From Corynebacterium lizhenjunii (GTDB lineage: Bacteria; Actinomycetota; Actinomycetes; Mycobacteriales; Mycobacteriaceae), in the NCBI RefSeq assembly GCF_011038655.2, contig NZ_CP064954.1, positions 372,001-436,000 on the forward strand: DNA of 64,000 nt. Direction: 5' to 3'. Under the pieces are notes generated by a model that worked only from the letters and a program-made list of their open reading frames with translations, did not search any database and was not told the origin of the DNA. A program made the translations under genes and the position numbers. Below are positions 1 through 8,453 of this stretch, piece by piece. Each line of letters opens with the position of its first letter. Position 1 is the first letter of the stretch.

Positions 1-410
1 GGGCCCGGCCCAGCCCAAGGCGCCGTTGGTTCAAAGAGCGTGGCGGTGGCGGTCGTCCGCGAACCATCGGCGCGCGTGGTGGGGTAGTGCACCAGTTGCG
101 CGCGGGAGTTGAATTCGAGAGCATGCGGTATGGCCGTGGCTGTAGGCGCCTCCGGTACCGGTGCGCTGATGGTACTTGGAGCTTCGCCGGGTTCGGCAGC
201 TGCAACGGGCGCGGGGGTAAGCGCCCACAATCCCGCCGCTGCCACTGCCGTTAGCGTTGCCGCTGCCACCGCGGATCTTGCTGCCGCTACCGTGGCTCGC
301 ACCGCTGCGATGGCTTTTGCCGCCGATGCCGCCGATGCCGCTAATGTTGCCGCTGGTGCTACTGGTGCTACTGCTGCCGTTGGTGGTTTTACTGGTGAGA
401 GTTGAAACAT
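1..410 (-). CDS. Secreted lipase-like protein, N-terminal part (runs off left edge)
   Basis: The minus strand is open from an ATG at 410 to the window edge with no stop, giving 136 residues of a longer protein. It begins MFQLSPVKPP, continues with an Ala-rich, weakly positive stretch and a hydrophobic run (AATLTAVAAAGLWAL), then a likely signal cleavage after PAPVAAA near residue 73. The mature start (RAQLVHYPTTRADGS, then TATATLFEPTAPW) resembles the beginning of actinobacterial secretory lipases (LIP family); the catalytic part lies outside the window. Codons 21-30 hold two tandem copies of the dispersed GCCGATGCC word, read on this strand as Ala-Ser-Ala. Opposing frames here are shadows. 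The reading frame is firm; the family call is moderate, resting on the N-terminus only. Confidence 0.65.
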   Translation of the reverse strand, partial: MFQLSPVKPPTAAVAPVAPAATLAASAASAAKAIAAVRATVAAARSAVAAATLTAVAAAGLWALTPAPVAAAEPGEAPSTISAPVPEAPTATAIPHALEFNSRAQLVHYPTTRADGSRTTATATLFEPTAPWAGPG

Positions 411-413
411 AGG

Positions 414-431
414 CATAGCGTAGACGCTATG
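414..431. promoter_or_regulatory. Perfect 7-bp inverted repeat between divergent genes
   Basis: CATAGCG-TAGA-CGCTATG lies between the divergent lipase (start 410) and DUF4236 (start 441) genes. The right arm overlaps a -10-like TATGAT at 428-433, which would place transcription about at the ATG of the DUF4236 gene (leaderless). This fits a shared operator; no regulator is identified. Confidence 0.45.
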
Positions 432-440
432 ATTCCCCTC

Positions 441-611
441 ATGGGCATTTATTATCGCTCCCGCAAGAAGGTGGGAAAGAACAGCTGGTTGAACTTCTCT
501 AAGTCAGGAGCTTCGGCGTCGACGAAGATCGGGCCGGTGACGCTGAACTCGCGCGGAGGGGTGTGGGTCAAACTCCCTGGCGGCCTGAACCTGCGTGGCC
601 GCTGGCGCTAA
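441..611 (+). CDS. DUF4236-like small protein
   Basis: A 56-residue protein starting MGIYYRSRKKVGKNSW. The N-terminal FRKS-like segment, the NFSKSGASAS core and the closing VKLPGGLNLRGR resemble DUF4236, a small basic, beta-rich domain of unknown function. I chose the ATG at 441 because family similarity begins there and a TATGAT -10 box sits 8 bases upstream, typical of leaderless corynebacterial mRNAs; an in-frame ATG at 402 is possible but adds an unrelated tail. The last bases of the gene (CGCTGGCGCTAACC, 599-612) recur just after the stop near 633-646. Function unknown. Confidence 0.6.
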   Translation: MGIYYRSRKKVGKNSWLNFSKSGASASTKIGPVTLNSRGGVWVKLPGGLNLRGRWR

Positions 612-679
612 CCAGGCGCTAGCTCTATTCGGACGCTGGCGCTAACCGACCAGCAGCACGCCAACCGGAGTGAGCATGC

Positions 680-1555
680 TTAAGCCGGCAGGTGAAAGCG
701 CTGCTGGGCGTCTTGTTCGGCGAGGCCATCGGCAAGCAGGGAGGCCAACGCACGGGAGCGCTGCGCAGCATCCGGCCACACGACATCGATGGCGCTGCGG
801 GACACGGGGGTATCGGCACGCCGGAGCACGTCCATGATGAGGCCGCGCACCTGTCGGTCAGTGCCGGTGAACTTCTGCACCCGCATCTTTGCCGCAGCCA
901 GCTCGTGGCTAGCAGGCTCCGGGCAGCCGGCTAGCTGCCAGGCGCACGTGTCCAGCAAGGGACAGCGCTGGCATTGCGGCGAGCGCGCGGTGCACACTAG
1001 GGCTCCCAGTTCCATCACTGCCACGGAATATAGTGGGCCGTCTTTGGCTGGCAGCAGCTCGGCGGCACGGACAAGCTCGCGTGCTCGCGGCGGTGGCGCC
1101 AGAAAGTCGCCGTCTAGGGCGCGGGCATAGACACGGCGCACGTTGGTATCAACCACCGGCACGTTGCGCCCGTAGTGGAAGCACGCCACCGCGGCGGCGG
1201 TGTACTGGCCGATGCCGGGCAGGGCCTGGAGCTCTTCGATGGTGGAGGGGATGGGGGCATCGGCAAGCTGTTGGGCGCATTCCCATAGCCGCAGGGCGCG
1301 GCGCGGGTAGCCCAGCTTGCCCCAGGCACGCAAGACTTCCGCTTTGCTGGCGGTGGCGAAGTCCGCGGGGGTGGGCCAGCGCTGCATCCATTCCTCCCAC
1401 ACCGGGGCCACCCGCGCGACGGGGGTTTGCTGGCTCATGACTTCGCTAACCAAGACTCCCCACGCGGTTGTTCCGGGCCGCCGCCAAGGCAAGTCGCGGC
1501 GCGCACCGCGGAACCACTCCACAATTTTTTGTGTGTCAATTGCCTGCGTATCCAT
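680..1555 (-). CDS. mutY: A/G-specific adenine DNA glycosylase MutY
   Basis: A 291-residue base-excision repair enzyme that removes adenine mispaired with 8-oxoguanine. Visible are the glycosylase start VSEVMSQQTPV, the helix-hairpin-helix LPGIGQYTAAAV followed by the catalytic-Asp segment VVDTNVRR, and the 4Fe-4S ligands C-x6-C-x2-C-x5-C in CTARSPQCQRCPLLDTC. The MutT-like C-terminal domain is short, as in other actinobacterial forms. The ATG at 1555 gives MDTQ and the family N-terminus; longer forms would overlap the divergent carbonic anhydrase. The QLADAP segment is encoded by a perfect copy of the dispersed 15-base word (1253-1267). Confidence 0.93.
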   Translation of the reverse strand: MDTQAIDTQKIVEWFRGARRDLPWRRPGTTAWGVLVSEVMSQQTPVARVAPVWEEWMQRWPTPADFATASKAEVLRAWGKLGYPRRALRLWECAQQLADAPIPSTIEELQALPGIGQYTAAAVACFHYGRNVPVVDTNVRRVYARALDGDFLAPPPRARELVRAAELLPAKDGPLYSVAVMELGALVCTARSPQCQRCPLLDTCAWQLAGCPEPASHELAAAKMRVQKFTGTDRQVRGLIMDVLRRADTPVSRSAIDVVWPDAAQRSRALASLLADGLAEQDAQQRFHLPA

Positions 1556-1580
1556 CGCAGGTAGCTTAGACTTTGAATTT

Positions 1581-2207
1581 GTGGAACCAGACATTGAGCA
1601 CGTCACGCCGCAGCAGGTGTGGGACACACTGCTGGACGGCAATCGCCGCTACGCCGCGGATAAAGCCGAACACCCCAATACTGACATCGCCCGCCGTGAT
1701 TCTCTGCGCACCGGCCAGGCGCCACGCGTAGCTATCTTTTCTTGCGGGGATTCCCGGGTTCCCGCGGAGTTTGTTTTTGATTTGGGCTTCGGGGACGCCT
1801 TCATTATCCGCAACGCTGGCCATATTGTGGATGACTCCATTTTGGCTTCGGTCCAGTTTGCTATTGATGATCTGGGCTGTTCGCTGCTGGTGGTCATGGG
1901 CCATCAACATTGTGGCGCCATCAAGGCCACAGCCCAGTTCTTGGATGAGGACGCCGTGATCCCTTCTGGTTTCCAGCGCGCGATTGTAGAAAAGGTCTCC
2001 CTGGCGGTTTCGGCGGCGAAGGCGGAGGGCAAGGACACGCTGGCTGATTTTGAGCGCCGCAATACTATTGAGACCGTCCGCCAGCTGATGGCGCGTATTC
2101 CGCACCTGGAGGACAAAGTGGCGGATGGCTCCTTGGGGATTGCCGGTTTGCGCTATTTGCTGGATACGGGCCATGTGGAACCGGTGGTTTTGTGCGGCGT
2201 TTCTTAA
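1581..2207 (+). CDS. Beta-carbonic anhydrase
   Basis: A 208-residue protein that interconverts CO2 and bicarbonate. Zinc ligands fit Cys55 (CGDSR), His108 and Cys111 (GHQHCGA), with the Asp-Arg pair Asp57/Arg59 after the first ligand, diagnostic for beta-class enzymes. I chose GTG 1581 (VEPDIEHVTPQQVW), where family similarity starts; upstream in-frame sequence lies inside mutY on the other strand. It is divergent from mutY with a 25-base gap, and the following membrane protein gene starts 34 bases downstream, matching the Rv3589-Rv3588c-Rv3587c order. Confidence 0.9.
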   Translation: MEPDIEHVTPQQVWDTLLDGNRRYAADKAEHPNTDIARRDSLRTGQAPRVAIFSCGDSRVPAEFVFDLGFGDAFIIRNAGHIVDDSILASVQFAIDDLGCSLLVVMGHQHCGAIKATAQFLDEDAVIPSGFQRAIVEKVSLAVSAAKAEGKDTLADFERRNTIETVRQLMARIPHLEDKVADGSLGIAGLRYLLDTGHVEPVVLCGVS

Positions 2208-2241
2208 GGGCCCCGCGCGCCTAGCGCTTTAGGATGGGTTC

Positions 2242-2955
2242 ATGTCCACTCCGCGTAAGCCGCTGCCGCCGCAGATTTATGCCCGCCGCCGCGTGGCGGC
2301 CCTGCTGGCCATTTTGCTGCTGGTCATTATCCTGATTTCCGCTTGGGCGTTGCTGCGTGGCGGCGCCGAGCCTGAGCCCGCAAACACTGCGCAGACGAGC
2401 ACTGCGCAGACGAGCTCCGCCCCGAGCACTACTGCCCCGGCCAGCAGCGTGGTGGAGCAGACGGCGGCCACGGAGACATCGGCAGATTCGGCGACATCGG
2501 CAGACTCGGCTTCGGCCCAGGCTTCGGACACTGAGCTTGCCAGTGCCCCCGAGCCAGGCAAGGACACCTGCGTGTTGGATGACTTGATTGTGGAGGCCGG
2601 CTCGGACAAGCCGACGTACCAGCCGGGGGAGCAGCCGCGCTTCATTATGACGGTGAGCAACCCCACGGCAGCGGACTGCAAGATTGACCTGGAGGAGCAG
2701 AAGCTGCGCTTTGAGGTTTATATGCTCAAGGATGCCGCAAAGATGTGGACGGATACTGACTGCAATCTGCCGGAGCAAACTGGGGTGAAGACGTTCCCGG
2801 CGGGGCAGACGGTGGTCTTTGACGCGGTGTGGTCGCGTGCGGGTTCGGCCCCGCAGCAGTGCGATGCCCGGCAGCCGGTGGAGCCGGGGGCGTATTTCTT
2901 GCACACGGTGATTGGCACCAACCACTCTTCCCCGCACACGTTTAATCTGATTTAG
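2242..2955 (+). CDS. Membrane-anchored extracytoplasmic protein, Rv3587c-like
   Basis: A 237-residue protein. It has a short basic cytoplasmic tail (to about residue 18), one transmembrane helix (about 19-38, AALLAILLLVIILISAWALL), a Ser/Thr/Ala-rich linker with degenerate TSADSA repeats, and an outer domain with three or four cysteines (DTCVLDDL, ADCKID, DCNLP, QQCDA) that could form disulfides. This is the position of the conserved membrane protein Rv3587c in M. tuberculosis; the function is not known. Its 3' end overlaps the convergent radA gene by 14 bases. Confidence 0.75.
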   Translation: MSTPRKPLPPQIYARRRVAALLAILLLVIILISAWALLRGGAEPEPANTAQTSTAQTSSAPSTTAPASSVVEQTAATETSADSATSADSASAQASDTELASAPEPGKDTCVLDDLIVEAGSDKPTYQPGEQPRFIMTVSNPTAADCKIDLEEQKLRFEVYMLKDAAKMWTDTDCNLPEQTGVKTFPAGQTVVFDAVWSRAGSAPQQCDARQPVEPGAYFLHTVIGTNHSSPHTFNLI

Positions 2956-4345
2956 GTTGGCGTGAGCCGGGCTGGCGTTGGCGTGCGGGTGGCGAGGCCA
3001 CGGCGGCGATCGCCTCGACGAGCGTGCCTACTTCCTGGACGTGCATCCCGCTTACATCCGTGGCCTGGGTGCCGGTGGGCACTAGTGCGTGGCGGTAGCC
3101 CAGGCGCGCGGCTTCTGCGAGGCGGCGCTGGGTGCCGGGGACGCGGCGCAGTTCGCCGGCCAGGCCGACTTCCCCAATGACCACCAGCCGGGGCGGCAGG
3201 GGTTGTTCGTGGAGGGAGGACCAGGTGGCTAGCGCTACGGCTAAGTCAGTGGCAGTTTCTTGGATCCGCATGCCGCCCACGGTGGCAACGTAGGCGTCTT
3301 TTTCATTGGTGCGCTGGCCTGCGCGGGCCTGGAGGACTGCCAGCACCATGGGCACGCGCCCGGCATCCAGGCCGGTGACTACCCGGCGGGGGTTCTTGGC
3401 CACGGGCTCAACGGTTAGGGCCTGGACTTCCGCCACGATGGGGCGCACGCCGTCCATGGCTACCGTCACGGCAGAGCCATCGGGAGTGGTGCCGCGGTGG
3501 GAAAGAAATAGCCCGGAGGGGTCGGGGACTTCGCGGATACCGGTGGCGGTTTGTTCAAAGCAGCCCACCTCATCGGTGGCGCCGAAGCGATTTTTGATGC
3601 CGCGCAGCATGCGCAGGCTGGACTGTTTATCGCCCTCAAAGCCCAGTACCACGTCCACAAGGTGTTCTAGCACCCGCGGTCCGGCTACGTTGCCGTCCTT
3701 GGTCACGTGGCCCACCAGGAGGATGGGGATGCCGGTGCTTTTGGCTAGGGTGGTCAGCGCGGCGGTCACTGCGCGCGATTGCGCCACCCCGCCGGCCACG
3801 CCCTCGACGCCGGGGGCGTGCATGGTTTGTACTGAGTCCACGATGATTAGCGATGGCCGAGCCTGCTCCACGTGCCCAAAGACCACGTCCAGGTTGGATT
3901 CGGCGACTAACAGCAGGGTCTCATGTAACGCCCCGGTGCGTTCGGCCCGGGCGCGCACCTGCCCGGCGGATTCCTCCGCAGTGACGTAGAGAGCCGTGCG
4001 GCCTTGGCGCGCCCACTGGGAAGCCACTTCGAGTAACAGCGTGGATTTACCCACCCCTGGCTCCCCAGCCATGAGTACTACGGAACCGGGAACTATGCCA
4101 TTGCCTAGAACACGGTCTAGTTCGCTAATGCCGGTGCCTATGCTGCGGGTGGACGCGGCGGGGACATTGGTAATCGGCGTAGCCGGGGTAGCGGGCGTGA
4201 GCCCCTGGACGGACTTCTCTGCCACCACGGGCGCGGATTCTTGCAGCGTGCCCCACGCCCCACAGTCTGGACACCGGCCTAGCCATTTGGGCGAGCTATA
4301 GCCGCACTCGGTGCAGGTGTGCAGCGGACGTTGTTTCTTAGCCAT
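2942..4345 (-). CDS. radA: DNA repair protein RadA (Sms)
   Basis: A 467-residue RecA-like helicase that promotes branch migration during recombination. In order: an N-terminal C4 zinc finger (CTECGYSSPKWLGRCPDC), Walker A GEPGVGKST, the RadA-specific KNRFG motif (IKNRFGATDEVG), and a Lon-protease-like C-terminal domain. ATG 4345 gives MAKKQRPLHTC, the usual start; 42 upstream in-frame codons are non-homologous. In many actinobacteria radA adjoins disA, but here it abuts the Rv3587c-like gene directly. Confidence 0.95.
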   Translation of the reverse strand: MAKKQRPLHTCTECGYSSPKWLGRCPDCGAWGTLQESAPVVAEKSVQGLTPATPATPITNVPAASTRSIGTGISELDRVLGNGIVPGSVVLMAGEPGVGKSTLLLEVASQWARQGRTALYVTAEESAGQVRARAERTGALHETLLLVAESNLDVVFGHVEQARPSLIIVDSVQTMHAPGVEGVAGGVAQSRAVTAALTTLAKSTGIPILLVGHVTKDGNVAGPRVLEHLVDVVLGFEGDKQSSLRMLRGIKNRFGATDEVGCFEQTATGIREVPDPSGLFLSHRGTTPDGSAVTVAMDGVRPIVAEVQALTVEPVAKNPRRVVTGLDAGRVPMVLAVLQARAGQRTNEKDAYVATVGGMRIQETATDLAVALATWSSLHEQPLPPRLVVIGEVGLAGELRRVPGTQRRLAEAARLGYRHALVPTGTQATDVSGMHVQEVGTLVEAIAAVASPPARQRQPGSRQPKSD

Positions 4346-4557
4346 GTCTCTAACCATAAAGGCAGGGGTGGACATGGTGCCCGCGCGGTTCGAACACCCC
4401 GCCTGAGCACCGAATACAAGGCACCCGATACAAGGAACCCGATACAAGGCGCGCGCATACCCCACGCACAAGACGCCACCTCGCTATGCTCACGCAAAAG
4501 GCGCCCCCGCTAGCAGAATCTCTGCCAGCTGGGGCGTCAGTGAAGGCCAGGTTTGTC

Positions 4558-5142
4558 CTAGTGGGAGTGAGCCTCCGGGGCCTTGGTGGTGTAGCCATCG
4601 GTGGACTGGGCGTCGCGGTTGTACTTGCCGGACTTCAGCGGGGAGGCGGAGACAGGGGCATCGACCTGCACGGTGCCGTTGGAGAAGGTAAAGGTGACCG
4701 GGCGGGTGCCAGAGTAAGCAAAGTCATCGTTGCGCAGGGTGGTGGCTAGGTAAGCGCGGCCATCCTGCTTGGGCAGGTTCTGCAGGTTTTCTGCAGAGTT
4801 GCCGATGATGGACTGGTCGCGGCCGATAGCCGGGGCGCCTGCAACGGCCACGGGCTGGCCGTCGACGTCGATGGCCTCCAGGGTTACCTGGTCCGAGGAG
4901 TAGCCCTTGTTGATTGCGCTGAACTTCAAAGCAGCAGTAGCGCTGCCGGGCTCGAGCAAGATGGTGACATCCTGCACGGCAACCTGCTCGTCCTCGGTGG
5001 TGGCGTTGGCGCCGTCTACGGCAACGACCTTGTCCGAGGTCTGGGTGATTTGCCCCGCAGAGCATGAAGCCAGGGCCAGCGCGGACAATGCGGTGACGGA
5101 GATGATGGCACCGCGGCGTGCGGCAAACTTCAGGGACTTCAC
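4558..5142 (-). CDS. LpqE-like lipoprotein
   Basis: A 194-residue predicted lipoprotein with a signal peptide and lipobox ALAS-C near residue 27. The following domain looks like a beta-sandwich (DVTILLEPGSATAALKFSAINKG), and the end is His/Ser-rich (PEAHSH), which could touch metal. It occupies the lpqE position between radA and carD, as in M. tuberculosis. Function unknown; lpqE relatives are reported in copper/zinc-linked contexts, which I cannot confirm from sequence. The gene is divergent from carD, with about 300 bases between the two starts. Confidence 0.75.
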   Translation of the reverse strand: MKSLKFAARRGAIISVTALSALALASCSAGQITQTSDKVVAVDGANATTEDEQVAVQDVTILLEPGSATAALKFSAINKGYSSDQVTLEAIDVDGQPVAVAGAPAIGRDQSIIGNSAENLQNLPKQDGRAYLATTLRNDDFAYSGTRPVTFTFSNGTVQVDAPVSASPLKSGKYNRDAQSTDGYTTKAPEAHSH

Positions 5143-5277
5143 TGTGAGCGTCCTCCAATTATCTGTTCAGGCGTTTATCAAACTTGTAGCCTAGTCGCTT
5201 CCGGCGTTAAGTACACAGTTTTCGCCCTGTTGGGGGTGCAACGCCACACCGGCGTAAGGGGCATCCGGGGGTAAACT

Positions 5278-5303
5278 TTGCCGCTGGTGGCCCGTGGTAG
5301 AAT
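5278..5303 (+). promoter_or_regulatory. Candidate promoter of carD
   Basis: A TAGAAT -10 hexamer at 5298-5303 with only a weak -35 (ACTTTG or TTGCCG around 5275-5283) would give a leader of about 130 bases before carD. The rest of 5143-5439 shows no gene. Confidence 0.4.
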
Positions 5304-5439
5304 GCTAGCTTGGTCTTTCTTTCGCAATCGTTGCCGTGTCCGCCCGGCGGTGCACCCGCGCGATGTTTCCCGCCCGTTGCCCTGCGGCGTGGGCAGACGC
5401 GATTGACTTCAACCAGCTGGAAGAACGCTAGGAGTGTAG

Positions 5440-6027
5440 ATGGATTTCAAGGTCGGCGAGGTAGTTGTGTACCCGCACCACGGCGCTGCGGAAATTACCG
5501 CACTGGAGCAGCGTGAGATGGGCGGCGAGCTGCTGGACTTCCTGGTGCTCAAGATTAATCACTCCGATCTGGTCGTCCGCGTGCCTGCTAAGAATGCTGA
5601 GCATGTAGGCGTTCGTGACGTCGTGGGCAAGCAAGGCCTGGAAAAGGTTTTCTCTGTCTTGCGCGAGACTGACGTGGAAGAGGCTGGTAACTGGTCCCGC
5701 CGCTTCAAGGCGAACCAGGAGCGTCTGGCTTCTTCCGACATTAATAAGGTGGCGGAGGTAGTCCGCGATTTGTGGCGCCGTGATCAGGATCGTGGACTTT
5801 CGGCGGGTGAAAAGCGCATGCTGGCCAAGGCCCGCCAAATTTTGGTGGGGGAGTTGGCGCTGGCTCAGCCGGTGGATGAGGCTAAGGCGGACAAGCTGGA
5901 GGCCGACATCAATGCCACTATTGAGCGCCATCGTGCTGCCGGTTTGGTTGATGATAAGCCGGTAGAGACTGACACTATTGATGATGATGTGGATCTAGAG
6001 GGCCTGTCTTTCGACGACGAGGACTAG
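5440..6027 (+). CDS. carD: RNA polymerase-binding regulator CarD (CdnL)
   Basis: A 195-residue essential actinobacterial transcription factor that binds the RNA polymerase beta subunit and stabilises open promoter complexes, notably at rRNA promoters. The N-terminal RNAP-interaction domain starts [19 protein letters not shown], a hallmark of the family; a basic helical DNA-binding domain follows ([40 protein letters not shown]). The C-terminus is strongly acidic ([15 protein letters not shown]), longer than in mycobacteria. SD AGGAG at 5430. It heads the carD-ispD-ispF run. Confidence 0.95.
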   Translation: MDFKVGEVVVYPHHGAAEITALEQREMGGELLDFLVLKINHSDLVVRVPAKNAEHVGVRDVVGKQGLEKVFSVLRETDVEEAGNWSRRFKANQERLASSDINKVAEVVRDLWRRDQDRGLSAGEKRMLAKARQILVGELALAQPVDEAKADKLEADINATIERHRAAGLVDDKPVETDTIDDDVDLEGLSFDDED

Positions 6028-6033
6028 CCCGCC

Positions 6034-6774
6034 ATGCCAGCGTCGCCAATAACTGCCGTTGTGGTTGCCGCGGGCCAGGGGACTCGCCTGGGCGCGCCGG
6101 TGCCTAAGGCTTTTGTGGAGCTTGAGGGCGTGAGCCTCCTGGCCCGCTCGGTGGGCATGTTGTGCGCGTGCGGTCTGGTGGATGAGATTGTGGTGGTGGT
6201 CCATCCTGACATGGAGGCTTTGGCGCGCACACAGCTTGTCGATGCCCCCTCCACCTCCCCGTCTGCCAGTTCCCCGGCGCCGGTCCGCTTTGTTCACGGC
6301 GGGGCGGAGCGGGTGGATTCCGTGTGGGCGGCTTTGCAAACCATCAATCAGCGCGGATTGGTGCTGGTCCATGACGCGGCCCGGGCATTGACCCCACCGG
6401 AGTTGGTGGCGCGTTTGTTGCAGGAGGCCCACGCTGGTGCCATAGGTGTGGTTCCTGTGCTCCCGGTTGCAGATACTATTAAGCGCCTGCATGGCTCGAC
6501 TGTGTTGGAGACTGTAGACCGCTCGCAGTTGGGCGCGGTGCAAACGCCGCAGGTATTCGATGCCGCGCTACTCTACGCGTGCTACCAGGACTACTACCAG
6601 CAGCGCCCGGATTTTGTGGCGACTGATGATGCCAGCCTGGTGGAATGGCACGGCCACACTGTGACTGCGGTCCGCGGGGATTCGCGGGCGTTTAAAATTA
6701 CCAATCCCATCGATTTGACCCTGGCCCGCGCCTTGCTGGCCGAGTCTGCGGCTGAGGTCGAGGCCAAGTCCTAG
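6034..6774 (+). CDS. ispD: 2-C-methyl-D-erythritol 4-phosphate cytidylyltransferase
   Basis: A 246-residue MEP-pathway enzyme that couples MEP to CTP. The nucleotide-binding signature [16 protein letters not shown] lies at residues 13-28; [16 protein letters not shown] and [13 protein letters not shown] are the later conserved blocks. It starts 6 bases after carD and precedes ispF, the usual actinobacterial arrangement linking isoprenoid (menaquinone, decaprenyl phosphate) synthesis to the carD transcript. Confidence 0.94.
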   Translation: MPASPITAVVVAAGQGTRLGAPVPKAFVELEGVSLLARSVGMLCACGLVDEIVVVVHPDMEALARTQLVDAPSTSPSASSPAPVRFVHGGAERVDSVWAALQTINQRGLVLVHDAARALTPPELVARLLQEAHAGAIGVVPVLPVADTIKRLHGSTVLETVDRSQLGAVQTPQVFDAALLYACYQDYYQQRPDFVATDDASLVEWHGHTVTAVRGDSRAFKITNPIDLTLARALLAESAAEVEAKS

Positions 6775-6833
6775 CTGCAGTCTGTCTTGAAGTCCCTTTG
6801 CCCACAGTCCGTACCGCACCACAAGGAGTCCTC

Positions 6834-7316
6834 ATGTCCCAGCCCATTATTCCGCGCGTCGGTGTTGCCACGGACGCCCACCAGATTGAGCCGGGGAAGC
6901 CCTGCTGGATCGCCGGATTGCTCTTTGAGGGCGTGGACGGCTGCGAGGGTCATTCTGATGGGGACGTGGTCAGCCATGCGCTTGTCGATGCCCTCTTATC
7001 CGCCGCCCAGCTAGGCGATCTGGGTTCCTTTGTGGGGGTTGGCCGCGCGGAGTATGACAATGTTTCCGGGGCGCGTTTGCTGCGCGAGTGCCGCCAGTTG
7101 CTGGAGTCTCATGGTTTTAGTATTGGAAATGCTGCGGCACAGTTGGTGGGCCAAAGCCCCAAGCTGGGCCCGCGCCGTGAGGAGGCCCAGGCGGTGCTCA
7201 GCGAGGTCCTGGCCGCACCGGTGTCTATTTCCGCCACTACCACCGACCACTTGGGTTTTACTGGCCGTTCCGAAGGTCGCGCGGCCATCGCCACCGCCGT
7301 GGTCTGGAAGGCCTAG
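6834..7316 (+). CDS. ispF: 2-C-methyl-D-erythritol 2,4-cyclodiphosphate synthase
   Basis: A 160-residue enzyme forming the cyclodiphosphate intermediate of the MEP pathway. Metal ligands are visible as Asp14-x-His16 (VATDAHQ) and His48 ([10 protein letters not shown]); [14 protein letters not shown] is the C-terminal active-site segment. ATG 6834 with SD AAGGAG at 6823-6828 gives [10 protein letters not shown], matching family length; the upstream in-frame ATG at 6798 lacks an SD. Confidence 0.95.
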   Translation: MSQPIIPRVGVATDAHQIEPGKPCWIAGLLFEGVDGCEGHSDGDVVSHALVDALLSAAQLGDLGSFVGVGRAEYDNVSGARLLRECRQLLESHGFSIGNAAAQLVGQSPKLGPRREEAQAVLSEVLAAPVSISATTTDHLGFTGRSEGRAAIATAVVWKA

Positions 7317-7400
7317 CCCAAACTTTCCCAAACCCCTCACGCGCCGCCGCCAAGTGGTCTAGGATGAGCACACAATAGCGTGACCTGATTTGGGAGAGGC

Positions 7401-7754
7401 ATGGATTGGATTGGGTATATTTACCTGCTGGTCGGCGTGACACCAGCGGTGCCACTGTTCGTGGGCGCGGCGGTGGCGAGTGCCCTCGCGGTGGCCGTAC
7501 GCGGCGGACAGGGCCCCTCCGTTGCACACACCACGTTGCTTGTCTTCGGTTTCTTTGGGTCTCAGTACGCGATTTGGGCGGCGTTTCTTGATGATGACGT
7601 CCCGCTAAATCTCTGGACGCTGGGCAGCTTCATTGTGGCTGGCGGGGTACTGAGCCTTATTTGTGCAGCGGCTGAAATAGCGCTGCGTGGTCCTGATTCG
7701 GCCCAAGTCTCGGCTGGCAGCGATACCCCTCAGGAGTCGGAGGAGGCACTGTGA
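7401..7754 (+). CDS. Small membrane protein of unknown function
   Basis: A 117-residue protein with about three predicted membrane segments (residues 6-34, 46-62 and 72-96) and a polar, acidic C-terminus. I do not recognise a family. SD GGGAGAGG lies just upstream of the ATG. Its stop overlaps the start of the next membrane-protein gene, so the two are probably translated together and may form one complex. The pair sits between ispF and cysS, adjacent genes in M. tuberculosis. Confidence 0.6.
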   Translation: MDWIGYIYLLVGVTPAVPLFVGAAVASALAVAVRGGQGPSVAHTTLLVFGFFGSQYAIWAAFLDDDVPLNLWTLGSFIVAGGVLSLICAAAEIALRGPDSAQVSAGSDTPQESEEAL

Positions 7755-8428
7755 GTATTGTGCTGTGGCTGTTGTTGGGTGCTGCCCTGGGGGCGGCGGT
7801 GTACCGGGCAATTGAGTATGGACAGCGGAGGCTCATGAAGTCCCGTGCGGGCGCCTACCCGCTTCCTGCGTACTATGCCTTATTTGTTTTCTTCATGGTT
7901 TCCTACTTGTTCGTCGTGGCTTCCTGGTGGCTAGATGTTGGTAGCCTGACGGCCTTGTATTCGTTGATGGGCGCTTACCTGCTCGTCGGTTGTGTGCTTA
8001 GTTTGTTCAGCGCTAACCGGCAGCGGGCTGCGGCCGCGCAACGCCAGTCGGCAGGGGCGGTAGGGGCGGTAGTGGCAGCTCCCACGGATAATCTGCCGGT
8101 GTCTGAGACGTCCAAGGCGCCCAAGGTGGCCACAGGGATTCGCATGGTGGGGCTGTGTTGTGCTGTGGCGGCCCTGGCAATTGCCATCGTGGCGGCCGCC
8201 CAGCTCAATCATTGGGTGCAGCTCGAGTGGGCGATCACGGCAGTGGTGGCATGCGCGGGTCTCGCGCTAAGCCTGCTTGGCTTTGCCAGGGTATTAGTCA
8301 AGCAGCCGCAGCGCGCAAAGGCTATGGCGGTTGTTTCACTGGCAGCAACCTTCTTCGCTACGGCGATCGCTTTGTGGGTGGCGTTGGCTTATGGCCCCGG
8401 CTTGATAGAAGGCGCGGCTGGCGGGTAG
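7751..8428 (+). CDS. Multi-pass membrane protein of unknown function
   Basis: A 225-residue protein starting with GTG, overlapping the preceding stop by 4 bases. Predicted helices lie near residues 3-21, 40-60, 66-86, 130-150, 155-175 and 190-215, with a polar Ala/Gln-rich loop (QRAAAAQRQSAGAVGA) between the two halves. No catalytic motif or family recognised. Coupled to the small membrane protein before it and followed after 25 bases by cysS. Confidence 0.6.
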   Translation: MSIVLWLLLGAALGAAVYRAIEYGQRRLMKSRAGAYPLPAYYALFVFFMVSYLFVVASWWLDVGSLTALYSLMGAYLLVGCVLSLFSANRQRAAAAQRQSAGAVGAVVAAPTDNLPVSETSKAPKVATGIRMVGLCCAVAALAIAIVAAAQLNHWVQLEWAITAVVACAGLALSLLGFARVLVKQPQRAKAMAVVSLAATFFATAIALWVALAYGPGLIEGAAGG

Positions 8429-8453
8429 GGATTGAGCCGGGTGGTGTCATAGA

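Noticed and set aside
109-405. Plus-strand Ala-rich 98-codon frame
   Set aside because: The minus strand here encodes a signal peptide and lipase-like start continuing off the edge; the plus frame is low-complexity complement.
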